Assembly (NCBI RefSeq): GCF_000367345.1 | Contig: NZ_BARE01000017.1 | Span: 85,963 to 149,962, forward strand | Reading direction: 5' to 3' | Origin: Sphingobium xenophagum NBRC 107872 | GTDB taxonomy: Bacteria > Pseudomonadota > Alphaproteobacteria > Sphingomonadales > Sphingomonadaceae | Length of the DNA stretch: 64,000 nt | Shown here: positions 30,638 to 39,882 of the stretch, in pieces | Position numbering within the stretch: the stretch's first letter is position 1 | How the letters are laid out: each line of letters opens with the position of its first letter | Made by a program: the position numbers and the translations under genes | The notes under the pieces: generated by a model | Seen by the model: the letters and a program-made list of their open reading frames with translations, nothing else | The model's database searches: none | What the model was told of the DNA's origin: nothing

Positions 30638-31333
30638 ATGGGTCACAAGAGCAATCCGATCGGTCTGCGTCTCCAGATCAACCGTACCTGGGACAGCCGC
30701 TGGTTCGCCGAAGGTGCCGACTATGGTCGTCTCCTGCTGGAAGATCTCAAGATCCGCCAGTTCATCTTCAAGACGTTGCCGCAGGCCGCGATCTCCAAGG
30801 TCGTGATCGAGCGTCCCGCCAAGCTGTGCCGCGTGTCGATCTATGCCGCCCGTCCGGGTGTCATCATCGGCAAGAAGGGTGCAGACATCGAGAAGCTTCG
30901 CAAGAAGCTGGGCGCGCTGACCTCGTCCGACGTGTCGCTGAACATCGTCGAAATCCGCAAGCCGGAAGTCGACAGCCGTCTCGTCGCGCAGGGCATTGCC
31001 GACCAGCTGGAACGCCGCGTTGCATTCCGTCGCGCGATGAAGCGTGCGGTGCAGTCGGCGCTGCGTCTGGGCGCTGAAGGCATCAAGATCACCTGTGGCG
31101 GCCGTTTGGGCGGCGCGGAAATCGCGCGCGTCGAATGGTATCGCGAAGGCCGCGTTCCGCTGCACACGCTGCGCGCGAACGTCGACTATGCCGAAGCCAC
31201 CGCGCACACCGCCTATGGCGTGTGCGGGATCAAGGTGTGGATCTTCAAGGGCGAGATTCTCGGCCATGATCCGTTCGCGACCGACCGGCTCATGCTGGAG
31301 GCTCAGACCTCCGGCGTGCGCCCGGCGCGCTGA
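30638..31333 (+). CDS. rpsC: 30S ribosomal protein S3
   Basis: A 231-residue S3 at the mRNA entry channel. Start ATG at 30638 ([13 protein letters not shown]). The KH domain contains [14 protein letters not shown]-terminal half is complete ([18 protein letters not shown]). Four nt after rplV. Confidence 0.97.
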   Translation: MGHKSNPIGLRLQINRTWDSRWFAEGADYGRLLLEDLKIRQFIFKTLPQAAISKVVIERPAKLCRVSIYAARPGVIIGKKGADIEKLRKKLGALTSSDVSLNIVEIRKPEVDSRLVAQGIADQLERRVAFRRAMKRAVQSALRLGAEGIKITCGGRLGGAEIARVEWYREGRVPLHTLRANVDYAEATAHTAYGVCGIKVWIFKGEILGHDPFATDRLMLEAQTSGVRPAR

Positions 31334-31354
31334 TTTTGAATAGGGTATAGCGTC

Positions 31355-31786
31355 ATGCTGCAACCGAAGAAAATGAAGTTCCGCAAGACCTTCAAGGGCC
31401 GGATCAAGGGCGATGCGAAGGGCGGCACTGCGCTGAACTTCGGCGCCTACGGCCTGAAGGCCATGGAGCCGGAACGGATCACCGCGCGCCAGATCGAAGC
31501 GGCTCGCCGTGCGATCACCCGTCACATTCGCCGCCAGGGCCGTTTGTGGATCCGCGTGTTCCCCGACGTTCCGGTGACGAAAAAGCCGGCTGAAGTCCGT
31601 CAGGGCAAGGGCAAGGGTTCGGTCGAATATTGGGCGGCCCGCGTCGCCCCCGGCCGCATCCTGTTCGAACTGGACGGCGTGCCCGGTCCGCTCGCAGCTG
31701 AGGCTTTCTCGCGTGCCGCGATGAAGCTGCCGATCAAGACGAAGGTTGTTGCCCGCCTCGGCGACACCTCGCATCTGGAGGGCTAA
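31355..31786 (+). CDS. rplP: 50S ribosomal protein L16
   Basis: A 143-residue L16 at the A site. [19 protein letters not shown] and [21 protein letters not shown] are typical. It contains the arginine-bearing loop that RoxA/YcfD-type oxygenases hydroxylate in other bacteria; a RoxA-like gene is at 48893. 21 nt after rpsC. Confidence 0.96.
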   Translation: MLQPKKMKFRKTFKGRIKGDAKGGTALNFGAYGLKAMEPERITARQIEAARRAITRHIRRQGRLWIRVFPDVPVTKKPAEVRQGKGKGSVEYWAARVAPGRILFELDGVPGPLAAEAFSRAAMKLPIKTKVVARLGDTSHLEG

Positions 31787-31790
31787 GGTC

Positions 31791-31994
31791 ATGGCGAAAG
31801 TTGCTGATCTCAAGACCAAGACGGACGACGAGCTGTCGACCGAGCTGAACAACCTGAAGCGCGAGCAGTTCAACCTGCGTTTCCAGGCGGCCACCAACCA
31901 GCTGGAAAAGCCCAGCCGGGTCAAGGAAGTCCGCCGGTCGATCGCGCAGATCAAGACCCTGCAGACGGAGCGTAACAGCTCCGCTGCCAAGTAA
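31791..31994 (+). CDS. rpmC: 50S ribosomal protein L29
   Basis: A 67-residue L29, two antiparallel helices at the tunnel exit. MAKVADLKTKTDDELSTEL and KREQFNLRFQAATNQLE fit. ATG at 31791, 4 nt after the rplP stop. Confidence 0.95.
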   Translation: MAKVADLKTKTDDELSTELNNLKREQFNLRFQAATNQLEKPSRVKEVRRSIAQIKTLQTERNSSAAK

Positions 31995-32006
31995 AGGAAC
32001 CACACG

Positions 32007-32270
32007 ATGCCCAAGCGCGTGCTGACGGGAACTGTGGTTTCCGACAAGACCGACAAGACGGTGGTCGTTCGCGTGGAGCGCAAGGTTAAGCATGCGCTCT
32101 ACGGCAAGATCATCCGCCGTTCGAAAAAATATCATGCCCATGACGAGGGCAATGTCTACAAGGAAGGCGAGACGGTCCGCATCGAGGAAACCGCCCCGAT
32201 TTCCAAGCTCAAGACCTGGAAGGTCATCGAGCGCGTGGACACCCACAAGTCGCCGGAAACGGCGGCCTGA
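32007..32270 (+). CDS. rpsQ: 30S ribosomal protein S17
   Basis: An 87-residue S17, an OB-fold 16S rRNA binder. [27 protein letters not shown] and [20 protein letters not shown] are typical. AAAGGAACC upstream. A 164-nt gap follows before rplN. Confidence 0.96.
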   Translation: MPKRVLTGTVVSDKTDKTVVVRVERKVKHALYGKIIRRSKKYHAHDEGNVYKEGETVRIEETAPISKLKTWKVIERVDTHKSPETAA

Positions 32271-32434
32271 GGGATAGGTCACCGACTCTTTGAGTCTAAT
32301 TGCGACGCGGGGCTGGCCTTTTCGTTCAGAAGAGGTTACAGGCCCGCGCTTCGCGTATGACTCACAGGGTCCAGGCACGAAATTCGGAACCGCCGGAATT
32401 TTTCCGGTAGGCCAAATAAGAAGGAACCGGATCC

Positions 32435-32803
32435 ATGATCCAGATGCAATCCAATCTTGACGTCGCGGACAATAGCGGCGCCAAGCGCGTCCAGTGCATC
32501 AAGGTGCTGGGCGGGTCGAAGCGGCGCTTCGCCGGCGTTGGCGACATCATCGTCGTCTCCGTCAAGGAAGCGGCTCCGCGCGGCAAGGTCAAGAAGGGCG
32601 ACGTTCATCGCGCCGTCATCGTGCGTACGGCCAAGGACATTCGGCGCGCCGATGGTTCGGTCATCCGTTTCGACGGTAACGCCGCTGTGCTGATCAACAA
32701 GAACGAGGAGCCGATCGGCACCCGTATCTTTGGCCCCGTGGTTCGTGAACTGCGTGCCAAGAAGCACATGAAGATCATCAGCCTAGCCCCTGAGGTGCTG
32801 TAA
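32435..32803 (+). CDS. rplN: 50S ribosomal protein L14
   Basis: A 122-residue L14. [31 protein letters not shown] and the C-terminus [14 protein letters not shown] are typical. The 164-nt gap upstream (32271-32434) has no gene and may carry a promoter for the spc block. Stop overlaps the rplX start (TAATG). Confidence 0.97.
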   Translation: MIQMQSNLDVADNSGAKRVQCIKVLGGSKRRFAGVGDIIVVSVKEAAPRGKVKKGDVHRAVIVRTAKDIRRADGSVIRFDGNAAVLINKNEEPIGTRIFGPVVRELRAKKHMKIISLAPEVL

Positions 32804-33114
32804 TGAGCGCTGCTAAGATCAAGAAGGGCGACAAGATCGTCGTCCTGGCTGGCAAGGACAAGGGCCGTACCGGCGCTGTCCTTCAGGTGATGCCCAAGGA
32901 CGACAAGGTCCTGGTCGAAGGCATCAACGTGCATGCGAAGCATCGCAAGCCCGACCAGTCGAACCCGCAGGGCGGCATCGAGCGCAAGCCTGCGCCGCTC
33001 CACATCTCGAACGTGGCGGTCGCCGACAAGGACGGCAAGCCGACCCGCGTTCGTTTCGAGGAGCGCGACGGCAAGAAGGTTCGCGTCGCCGTCAAGTCCG
33101 GTGAGGTGCTGTAA
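32803..33114 (+). CDS. rplX: 50S ribosomal protein L24
   Basis: A 103-residue L24, an assembly initiator with a KOW motif ([23 protein letters not shown]). Overlaps rplN and rplE by one nt each (TAATG both times). Confidence 0.96.
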   Translation: MSAAKIKKGDKIVVLAGKDKGRTGAVLQVMPKDDKVLVEGINVHAKHRKPDQSNPQGGIERKPAPLHISNVAVADKDGKPTRVRFEERDGKKVRVAVKSGEVL

Positions 33115-33689
33115 TGGCCGACAAATATATTCCGCGCTCCAAGGCGCTCTATGACGCTGAAATCGCCAAGGCGATGACCGCCAAGTTCGGTTACAAGAAC
33201 GTCATGGAAGTCCCCAGGATCGAAAAGATCACGCTCAACATGGGCGTGGGCGAAGCGACCCAGGACAAGAAGAAGGTCACCCAGGCCGCCGAGGAAATGG
33301 AACTGATCGCCGGCCAGAAGCCGGTCATCACCAAGGCGAGGAAGTCGATCGCGCAGTTCAAGCTGCGTGAAGGCATGCCGATCGGTGCCAAGGTCACGCT
33401 GCGCCGCGAGCGCATGTATGAATTCCTGGATCGTCTGATCAACATCGCGCTCCCCCGCGTGCGCGACTTCCGTGGTCTGAACCCCAAGAGCTTTGACGGC
33501 CGTGGCAACTATGCCTTCGGCATCAAGGAACAGATCATTTTCCCGGAGATCAGCTATGACCGCGTCGACAAGGTGCGCGGCATGGACATCATCGTGACCA
33601 CCACCGCGAAGACGGACGACGAGGCGCGCGAGCTGCTGCGCCTGTTCGGTTTCCCCTTCCCGCAGGAAGAAGAGAAGCAGGCGGCTTAA
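33114..33689 (+). CDS. rplE: 50S ribosomal protein L5
   Basis: A 191-residue L5, which binds 5S r[34 protein letters not shown] and [16 protein letters not shown] are typical. A 64-nt gap with a small AATCCTTAGGGATT hairpin separates it from rpsN. Confidence 0.96.
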   Translation: MADKYIPRSKALYDAEIAKAMTAKFGYKNVMEVPRIEKITLNMGVGEATQDKKKVTQAAEEMELIAGQKPVITKARKSIAQFKLREGMPIGAKVTLRRERMYEFLDRLINIALPRVRDFRGLNPKSFDGRGNYAFGIKEQIIFPEISYDRVDKVRGMDIIVTTTAKTDDEARELLRLFGFPFPQEEEKQAA

Positions 33690-33753
33690 AATCCTTAGGG
33701 ATTTTGGCCCGGCTTCTCTCCCAACGCATTAGCTAAGGAAGAGAACTTAAGTC

Positions 33754-34059
33754 ATGGCGAAACTGAGTTCGATCAACAAGAATGAGCGTCGCAAGAAGCT
33801 GGTGAAGAAATATGCCGGCCGTTATGCAAAGCTCAAGGCGATCGCAAATGATACCAATGCTGACGACGGTGATCGTTTGATCGCGCGTCTGAAGATGGCG
33901 GAAATTCCCCGCAACGGTAACCCCACTCGCGTGCGTAACCGCTGCGAACTGACGGGTCGCCCGCGCGCCTATTACCGCAAATTCCGGCTCTGCCGTATTC
34001 AGCTGCGCGATCTGGCCAATAAGGGCCTGATCCCCGGCGTCACCAAGTCGAGCTGGTAA
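33754..34059 (+). CDS. rpsN: 30S ribosomal protein S14 (zinc-free C-minus type)
   Basis: A 101-residue S14 of the long form without the zinc-binding CxxC pairs. [24 protein letters not shown] and [26 protein letters not shown] are typical. Confidence 0.96.
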   Translation: MAKLSSINKNERRKKLVKKYAGRYAKLKAIANDTNADDGDRLIARLKMAEIPRNGNPTRVRNRCELTGRPRAYYRKFRLCRIQLRDLANKGLIPGVTKSSW

Positions 34060-34071
34060 GGATATCATCTC

Positions 34072-34467
34072 ATGGCATTGACCGATCCCCTGGGTGATAT
34101 GCTCACCCGCATCCGCAACGGGCAGCAGGCGAAGAAGGACAGCGTTATGTCCCCCGCCTCCAAGCTGCGCGCCCGCGTTCTCGACGTGCTTCAGCGCGAA
34201 GGCTATATCCGCGGTTATTCCGAGGAAGCGCTTGGCGCCCACCCCGGCCTGCGCATCGAGCTGAAATATTTTGAAGGCCAGCCGGCCATCAAGCATGTCG
34301 CTCGCGTGTCCAAGCCTGGCCGCCGCGTCTATTCGGGTTCCAAGGAACTGCCGGTAGTGCGCAACGGCCTGGGCATCACCATTGTCTCGACGCCCCGCGG
34401 CGTTCTGTCCGACGCGGAAGCGCGCGAGCAGAATGTCGGCGGCGAAGTGCTGGCGGAGGTGTTCTAA
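34072..34467 (+). CDS. rpsH: 30S ribosomal protein S8
   Basis: A 131-residue S8, in many bacteria the translational repressor of the spc operon. [18 protein letters not shown] and [19 protein letters not shown] are typical. Stop overlaps the rplF start by one nt. Confidence 0.97.
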   Translation: MALTDPLGDMLTRIRNGQQAKKDSVMSPASKLRARVLDVLQREGYIRGYSEEALGAHPGLRIELKYFEGQPAIKHVARVSKPGRRVYSGSKELPVVRNGLGITIVSTPRGVLSDAEAREQNVGGEVLAEVF

Positions 34468-35000
34468 TGAGCCGCATCGGTAAAAAACCGGTCGCGATCC
34501 CCGCAGGGGTCACCGCGACGATCGAGGGCGGGCAGCTCTCGGTGAAGGGTCCCAAGGGCACCCTCGCCATGCCGCTGCGCGACGAGATCAGCTATACGTT
34601 GGAAAATGACGGCATTTCGGTGCAGCCTGCCAACAAGACCAAAGCGGCGCGCGCCTTCTGGGGTATGCAGCGTACGCTGGTCCAGAACCTGGTTACCGGT
34701 GTGACCGAAGGCTTCTCCAAGAAGCTGCTGATCACCGGCGTTGGCTACCGCGCCAACTCGCAGGGCAAGAACCTGAAGTTGCAGCTGGGCTACAGCCACG
34801 ACGTCGATTACGCGATCCCCGAAGGGATTGAGATCAAGACCCCGGATAACACCACGGTCGAGATCATCGGTATCGACAAGCAGAAGGTCGGACAGGTTGC
34901 GGCCGAAATCCGTCGCTGGCGTAAGCCTGAGCCTTATAAGGGCAAGGGTATCAAGTACGACGGCGAATTCATCTTCCGCAAGGAAGGGAAGAAGAAGTAA
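34467..35000 (+). CDS. rplF: 50S ribosomal protein L6
   Basis: A 177-residue L6 near the GTPase centre. [21 protein letters not shown] and the C-terminal [26 protein letters not shown] are typical. Confidence 0.97.
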   Translation: MSRIGKKPVAIPAGVTATIEGGQLSVKGPKGTLAMPLRDEISYTLENDGISVQPANKTKAARAFWGMQRTLVQNLVTGVTEGFSKKLLITGVGYRANSQGKNLKLQLGYSHDVDYAIPEGIEIKTPDNTTVEIIGIDKQKVGQVAAEIRRWRKPEPYKGKGIKYDGEFIFRKEGKKK

Positions 35001-35001
35001 G

Positions 35002-35355
35002 ATGGCAAAGCTTTCCCTCTTCGCGCGGCGTCGTCGCCGCGTTCGCACCGCCCTTAAGGCCGTGTCGGGCAATCGCCCGCGTCTGAGCGTCCATCGTTCG
35101 GGCCGTCACATCTACGCCCAGGTCATTGACGACGCCGCCGGTACCACCGTCGCCGCCGCTTCGACCCTGGACAAGGACGTGCGCGGCAAGACTGGCGCAA
35201 CCGCTGATGCGGCTGCCGATGTCGGCAAGCGCGTGGCGGAAGCCGCGACCAAGGCTGGCGTCACCCGCGTCGTGTTCGATCGCGGCGGTTTCCTTTTCCA
35301 TGGCCGCGTCAAGGCGCTGGCCGATGCGGCCCGTGAAGCCGGGCTGGAGTTCTGA
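35002..35355 (+). CDS. rplR: 50S ribosomal protein L18
   Basis: A 117-residue L18, which binds 5S rRNA with L5. [39 protein letters not shown] and [28 protein letters not shown] are typical. One nt after rplF. Confidence 0.96.
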   Translation: MAKLSLFARRRRRVRTALKAVSGNRPRLSVHRSGRHIYAQVIDDAAGTTVAAASTLDKDVRGKTGATADAAADVGKRVAEAATKAGVTRVVFDRGGFLFHGRVKALADAAREAGLEF

Positions 35356-35357
35356 GC

Positions 35358-36083
35358 ATGGCAGACGAAAACACCATTGAAGTCGCTGCGCCCGTCGACG
35401 GCGCGGACGCTGCACCGACCGAAGGTCGCGGCCCCGGCCGTGGCGGTCGTGGCAACCGTGGCGGTGGCGGTGATCGCAACCGTGGCGATCGCGGCGGCCG
35501 TGGCCGTCGTGACGATCGTCGTGGTGGCAACCGCGACGAAGATCAGGGCGAAGAACTGATCGAGAAGCTGGTTCACATCAACCGCGTCAGCAAGACCGTC
35601 AAGGGCGGCAAGCGCTTCGGTTTCGCGGCTCTGGTCGTCGTTGGCGACGGCAAGGGTCGTGCGGGCTTCGGCCATGGCAAGGCGCGCGAAGTGCCTGAAG
35701 CGATCAGCAAGGCGACCGCCGCTGCCAAGAAGGCAATGGTTCGCGTTCCGCTCAAGGAAGGCCGCACGCTGCATCATGATGGCCTCGGCCATTTCGGTGC
35801 GGGCAAGGTGACCGTCCGTTCGGCTCCGGCCGGTACGGGTATCATCGCCGGTGGTCCGATGCGCGCCGTGTTCGAAAGCCTGGGCGTTGCGGACGTCGTG
35901 ACCAAGTCCAACGGCACGTCGAACCCCTATAACATGATCCGGGCGACCTTTGCGGCGCTGGGCGAACAGACCAGCCCCAAGTCGGTGGCGCAGCGTCGCG
36001 GCAAGAAGGTCGCCGACCTGCTTCGTCGTGGTGGCGCCTCGGTCGAGTTGGCTGCCGCCGACGCCGAAGCGATTGCGGAGTAA
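35358..36083 (+). CDS. rpsE: 30S ribosomal protein S5 with a Gly/Arg/Asp-rich N-terminal extension
   Basis: A 241-residue S5, about 75 residues longer than E. coli S5. Residues 1-65 are low-complexity: an acidic start, then repeats of Gly-Arg and Asp-Arg (about 25-60). The canonical double-stranded-RNA-binding fold starts at [20 protein letters not shown] and is complete. Such extensions are known in several alphaproteobacteria; the role is not known. Two nt after rplR. Confidence 0.95.
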   Translation: MADENTIEVAAPVDGADAAPTEGRGPGRGGRGNRGGGGDRNRGDRGGRGRRDDRRGGNRDEDQGEELIEKLVHINRVSKTVKGGKRFGFAALVVVGDGKGRAGFGHGKAREVPEAISKATAAAKKAMVRVPLKEGRTLHHDGLGHFGAGKVTVRSAPAGTGIIAGGPMRAVFESLGVADVVTKSNGTSNPYNMIRATFAALGEQTSPKSVAQRRGKKVADLLRRGGASVELAAADAEAIAE

Positions 36084-36088
36084 GCGAT

Positions 36089-36268
36089 ATGGCCAAGATC
36101 AAGATCAAGCAGATCGGCTCGCCGATCCGCCGTCCCGCCGACCAGAAGAAGATTCTGATCGGCCTGGGCCTGGGCAAGATGCACCGCGTGGTGGAACTGG
36201 AAGACACAGCGGAAGTCCGCGGTGCCATCCGCAAGCTGCCCCACATGGTGCAGGTGGTCGAGGGCTAA
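36089..36268 (+). CDS. rpmD: 50S ribosomal protein L30
   Basis: A 59-residue L30. It starts [20 protein letters not shown] and contains [18 protein letters not shown] and the ending [11 protein letters not shown]. The ATG at 36089 is 5 nt after the rpsE stop. Confidence 0.95.
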   Translation: MAKIKIKQIGSPIRRPADQKKILIGLGLGKMHRVVELEDTAEVRGAIRKLPHMVQVVEG

Positions 36269-36297
36269 CAGCCCTTCGATCCGACGATATGATGCGG

Positions 36298-36327
36298 AAG
36301 AGGGGGCAACCCCTCTTTCGTTTTTTC
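36298..36327 (+). terminator. Intrinsic-terminator-like hairpin inside the ribosomal block
   Basis: AAGAGGGG (36298-36305), a GCAA loop and CCCCTCTT (36310-36317) form a perfect 8-bp stem, followed by TCGTTTTTT. It lies between rpmD and rplO, so full termination would cut off rplO-secY-adk unless antiterminated or given a second promoter. Confidence 0.75.
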
Positions 36328-36404
36328 CAAGGCTGGGCTATCGGCCCGGCCTCTTTGGTTCCCATCGGGGGACAGCGCGAACATAGCGAAAGCGAGTGCA
36401 CGAT

Positions 36405-36938
36405 ATGAAACTCAATGACATCCGTGACAATGATGGCGCCCGCAAGGGCCGTATGCGCGTCGGACGCGGCATCGGTTCGGGCAAGGGCAAGACCGCCGGT
36501 CGCGGCCAGAAGGGCGCCAAGGCGCGTTCGGGCGTTGCCATCAACGGTTTCGAAGGCGGCCAGATGCCGCTCCACATGCGCATCCCGAAGCGCGGCTTCA
36601 ACAACATCTTCGCGAACGATTATGCGATCGTGAACCTGGGTGCCGTGCAGAAGGCGATCGATGCTGGCAAGCTGGACGCCAACGCAACCATCGACCATGC
36701 CGCGCTTAAGGGCGCCGCGCTTGCCCGTGGTGGCAAGGATGGCGTCCGTCTGCTCGCCAAGGGTGAACTGACCGCCAAGGTCAGCTTCCTGGTCGCCGGC
36801 GCGTCCAAGGGCGCGGTGGAAGCCGTCGAGAAGGCCGGTGGCAAGGTCGAGGTGATCGAAGTGGTCGCCGCAGCCGACAAGGCGAAGGCCAAGAAGGGCA
36901 CTGCGCTCGCCGCTGCCAAGGCTGCGCGGAAGGCGTAA
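36405..36938 (+). CDS. rplO: 50S ribosomal protein L15
   Basis: A 177-residue L15. [30 protein letters not shown] and [25 protein letters not shown] are typical. ATG at 36405; a GTG three codons upstream is less likely. Preceded by a terminator-like hairpin. Confidence 0.96.
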   Translation: MKLNDIRDNDGARKGRMRVGRGIGSGKGKTAGRGQKGAKARSGVAINGFEGGQMPLHMRIPKRGFNNIFANDYAIVNLGAVQKAIDAGKLDANATIDHAALKGAALARGGKDGVRLLAKGELTAKVSFLVAGASKGAVEAVEKAGGKVEVIEVVAAADKAKAKKGTALAAAKAARKA

Positions 36939-37132
36939 TTCGCTGTCCCAGACTTGCATGTATGGCCCCGCTGCCCGATATGGGTTGGCGGGGCTGTACG
37001 TATCTGGGGGGGTATTTTGTCGCTTGCGCGGCAACTCCCTGTTCGACACGGCTAACCCGTCCCGCTAAGGGATGAGCGATTCCGCTCCGGGGCCTTGATG
37101 CTCCGGCACGCATGATTTGAAGGGCAGCCACC

Positions 37133-38497
37133 ATGGCATCGAGAGCCGACCAGCTCGCATCCAATCTCAGCCTCGCGAAATTCAGCCAGGCGACCGACCT
37201 CAAGAAGCGCCTGTGGTTTACGCTTGGCGCGCTGATCGTGTTCCGTTTTCTCAGCTTCGTGCCGCTGCCCGGCGTCGATCCGACCGCCTTGTCGCAGCTC
37301 TACAGCCAGACGCAGGGCGGCATCCTCGACATTTTCAACACCTTCTCCGGTGGCAGCCTGTCGCGCATGAGCCTGATCGCGCTCGGCGTCATGCCCTACA
37401 TCACCGCATCGATCGTGGTGCAGCTTGGCGCGTCGCTCTCGCCCAAGCTGGCGGCGATCAAGAAGGAAGGAGAGAGCGGGCGCAAGAAGCTCAACCAATA
37501 TACCCGCTATGGCACGGTCGGCCTGACCGCGGTCCAGGGCTATTTCATTGCGGTCGGGCTTGAAGGGTTCGGCGCGCAGTCGGGCGTCGCTGCGGTGATC
37601 GAACCGGGCATGCTGTTCCGCCTGACCGCCGTTGTCTCGCTGATTGGCGGCACCATGTTCCTGATGTGGCTGGGTGAACAGATCACCTCGCGCGGCATCG
37701 GCAATGGCGTGTCGCTCATCATCATGGCGGGCATCGTCGCCCAGTTGCCGGTGACGTTGAGCAACCTGTTCAAATCGGGCAGCGAAGGCACGATTTCCGG
37801 CCTGCTGATCTTCCTGATCATGGTAATGGCTGTCGGCCTCGTCCTTTTGATCTGCTTCATGGAGCGGGCCCAGCGCCGCGTGCTGATCCAATATCCCAAG
37901 CGCCAGACCCGGCAGGGGCTGATGCAGGCGGATCGCAGCCATCTGCCCTTGAAGGTCAACACCGCCGGCGTCATCCCGCCGATCTTCGCCAGCTCGCTGC
38001 TGCTGATGCCGCTGACCATCTCGCAGTTCGCGGGTCAAACCGTCGCGGGTGAGAGCAGGCTGGGCGACTTCGTTCTGACGCTGAACCAGTATCTGTCGCA
38101 TGGCAGCCCGGTCTACATGGCGCTGTACGGGCTTGGCATCGTGTTCTTCTGCTTCTTCTACACCGCCGTGGTGTTCAATCCGGAAGAGACGGCGGACAAT
38201 CTCAAGCGCAATGGCGGCTTCATTCCCGGCATCCGTCCGGGCAAGAATACCGAAAATTATCTCGACTATGTGCTGACGCGCATCACGGTGATCGGCGCGG
38301 CCTATCTGGCGTTCATCTGCCTCGTGCCTGAATTCGCCATCGCCCGGGCGGGAATTCCATTCTACCTTGGTGGGACTAGCCTGTTGATCGTTGTCAATGT
38401 TACGGTCGATACGGTGACCCAGATTCAAAGCCATCTGCTCGCCCATCAATATGGGGATCTGATCAAGAAGGCGAAGCTGAAAGGCCGTATGCGCTAA
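37133..38497 (+). CDS. secY: Preprotein translocase subunit SecY
   Basis: A 454-residue SecY, the channel-forming subunit of the Sec translocon, with ten membrane helices. LKKRLWFTLGALIVFRFLSFVPLPGVDPTAL begins the first helix; plug and lateral-gate regions and the C-terminal KKAKLKGRMR are present. The 194-nt gap after rplO (36939-37132) has a GC hairpin (GCCCCGC with GCGGGGC) followed by TATTTTG. Confidence 0.96.
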   Translation: MASRADQLASNLSLAKFSQATDLKKRLWFTLGALIVFRFLSFVPLPGVDPTALSQLYSQTQGGILDIFNTFSGGSLSRMSLIALGVMPYITASIVVQLGASLSPKLAAIKKEGESGRKKLNQYTRYGTVGLTAVQGYFIAVGLEGFGAQSGVAAVIEPGMLFRLTAVVSLIGGTMFLMWLGEQITSRGIGNGVSLIIMAGIVAQLPVTLSNLFKSGSEGTISGLLIFLIMVMAVGLVLLICFMERAQRRVLIQYPKRQTRQGLMQADRSHLPLKVNTAGVIPPIFASSLLLMPLTISQFAGQTVAGESRLGDFVLTLNQYLSHGSPVYMALYGLGIVFFCFFYTAVVFNPEETADNLKRNGGFIPGIRPGKNTENYLDYVLTRITVIGAAYLAFICLVPEFAIARAGIPFYLGGTSLLIVVNVTVDTVTQIQSHLLAHQYGDLIKKAKLKGRMR

Positions 38498-38543
38498 TTG
38501 GCGCAGACCGGCTCAGGGCGCACAACAGGGGAGAATGCGCGCA

Positions 38544-39200
38544 ATGAATATCATTCTGCTTGGCCCTCCGGGTGCTGGCAAGGGGACGCAGGCCAGCCGT
38601 CTGGTCGATAGCCGTGGCATGGTCCAGCTGTCGACCGGCGACATGCTGCGCGCTGCGGTCAAGGCGGGAACGCCCGTAGGCCTGCAGGCCAAGGCGCTTA
38701 TGGAATCGGGCGCACTCGTGCCTGACGAAGTCGTGTCCGGTATTATCGGCGAGGCGCTGGACGCGCTTTCCTCCGACACCGGCGTCATCTTCGATGGCTA
38801 TCCGCGGACAGAGGCGCAGGCCCATTCGCTCGATGCCATCCTGGAACAGCGCGGCCGTTCGCTCGATCATGTCGTCGAACTGGAAGTCGACGAAGACGCA
38901 TTGGTCGAACGCATTACCGGCCGCTTCACCTGCGCCAGCTGCGGGGAAGGCTATCACGACACGTTCAAGAAGCCCAAGGTCGAAGGCGTCTGTGACAAAT
39001 GCGGCGGCACGGAATTCAAGCGTCGTCCCGACGACAATGAAGAAACCGTCCGCACCCGCATGGCCGAATATCGTGCCAAGACGGCGCCGATCCTGCCAAT
39101 CTATGAAGCGCGCGGCATCGTGTCGCGTGTCGATGGCATGGCGGATATGGACGATGTGAGCGTTGCAATCGCTGCCATCTTGGACGGCGGCGCAGCCTGA
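38544..39200 (+). CDS. adk: Adenylate kinase
   Basis: A 218-residue long-form adenylate kinase (ATP + AMP to 2 ADP). P-loop GPPGAGKGT at about 7-15; AMP-binding DGYPRTEAQA; lid with a tetra-cysteine zinc site (CASC and CDKC). The ATG at 38544 is preferred over that at 38535 because AGGGGAG is 10 nt upstream. Ends the translation block. Confidence 0.96.
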   Translation: MNIILLGPPGAGKGTQASRLVDSRGMVQLSTGDMLRAAVKAGTPVGLQAKALMESGALVPDEVVSGIIGEALDALSSDTGVIFDGYPRTEAQAHSLDAILEQRGRSLDHVVELEVDEDALVERITGRFTCASCGEGYHDTFKKPKVEGVCDKCGGTEFKRRPDDNEETVRTRMAEYRAKTAPILPIYEARGIVSRVDGMADMDDVSVAIAAILDGGAA

Positions 39201-39238
39201 GCTAGATTGCCCTCCGCACGCGACGGGGGGAGGGCATC

Positions 39239-39772
39239 ATGCGCATCATCGGACTTTTGCTATGGGCTGGTGCGGCGATGGCCGCGCCGGCCCATAGCGC
39301 TGTTACAGCAACCAGCGACATCGGCTTTGCAACGCAAAGCAGTGTCGAGATCGCGGCGGAACCTGGCGCTGTCTATGCGTTGCTGGCAATGCCCGGTCGC
39401 TGGTGGAGTGACAGTCACACCTATAGCGGCGATTCGGCCAATATGGTGCTGGACCCGCGCGCCGGTGGTTGCTTTTACGAAGTCCTGCCCAATCCGTCCG
39501 GCAAGCCCGGCAGCGTTGAACATGGGCGGGTCATCTATGCCGTGCCCGACAAGCAGTTGCGCCTGTCCGCCGCGCTGGGACCGCTTCAGAGCGAAGGCGT
39601 CGCTGGCACGCTCGATGTCACGATCAAGCCGTCGGGCAAGGGCGTCCGCGTCACGATGACCTATGTCGTCGGCGGCTATCTGCGCGCTGGTGCAGCCGTA
39701 CTTGCTCCATTGGTTGATCAGGTCCTGAACGAGCAATTACAGGGCCTGAAACGTGCGGCGGAGGCACATTGA
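39239..39772 (+). CDS. Exported SRPBCC (START-like) family protein
   Basis: A 177-residue protein with a signal peptide (MRIIGLLLWAGAAMAAPAHS). The rest has the SRPBCC lipid- or ligand-binding fold: SSVEIAAEPGAVYALLAMPGRWW, GRVIYAVPDKQLRLS and a C-terminal amphipathic helix (PLVDQVLNEQLQGLKRA). Ligand unknown. GGGGGGAGGGC upstream is a strong ribosome binding site. Confidence 0.8.
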   Translation: MRIIGLLLWAGAAMAAPAHSAVTATSDIGFATQSSVEIAAEPGAVYALLAMPGRWWSDSHTYSGDSANMVLDPRAGGCFYEVLPNPSGKPGSVEHGRVIYAVPDKQLRLSAALGPLQSEGVAGTLDVTIKPSGKGVRVTMTYVVGGYLRAGAAVLAPLVDQVLNEQLQGLKRAAEAH

Positions 39773-39818
39773 CCGATCGACTGGTGCGATCTGGCAAAAA
39801 TTCAGCAACAAAAGAGGG

Positions 39819-39850
39819 TTAAGACGCTCTGGTTAACCACGATGTTAACG
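39819..39850 (+). promoter_or_regulatory. TTAA-repeat cluster, possible CtrA-type sites
   Basis: Three TTAA elements lie upstream of the acyltransferase start at 39883: 39819-39822, 39833-39836 and 39845-39848. One reads TTAACCAC, close to the CtrA half-site TTAACCAT. The spacing (8 and 10) differs from the TTAA-N7-TTAA consensus, so confidence is low. A TATAGC lies near the start. Confidence 0.25.
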
Positions 39851-39882
39851 GATTTATTGCTGTCATGTTGCTATAGCGCAGC

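Noticed and set aside
30572..32083. Long minus-strand frame opposite rpsC, rplP and rpmC
   Set aside because: Shadow of ribosomal genes in a high-GC genome.
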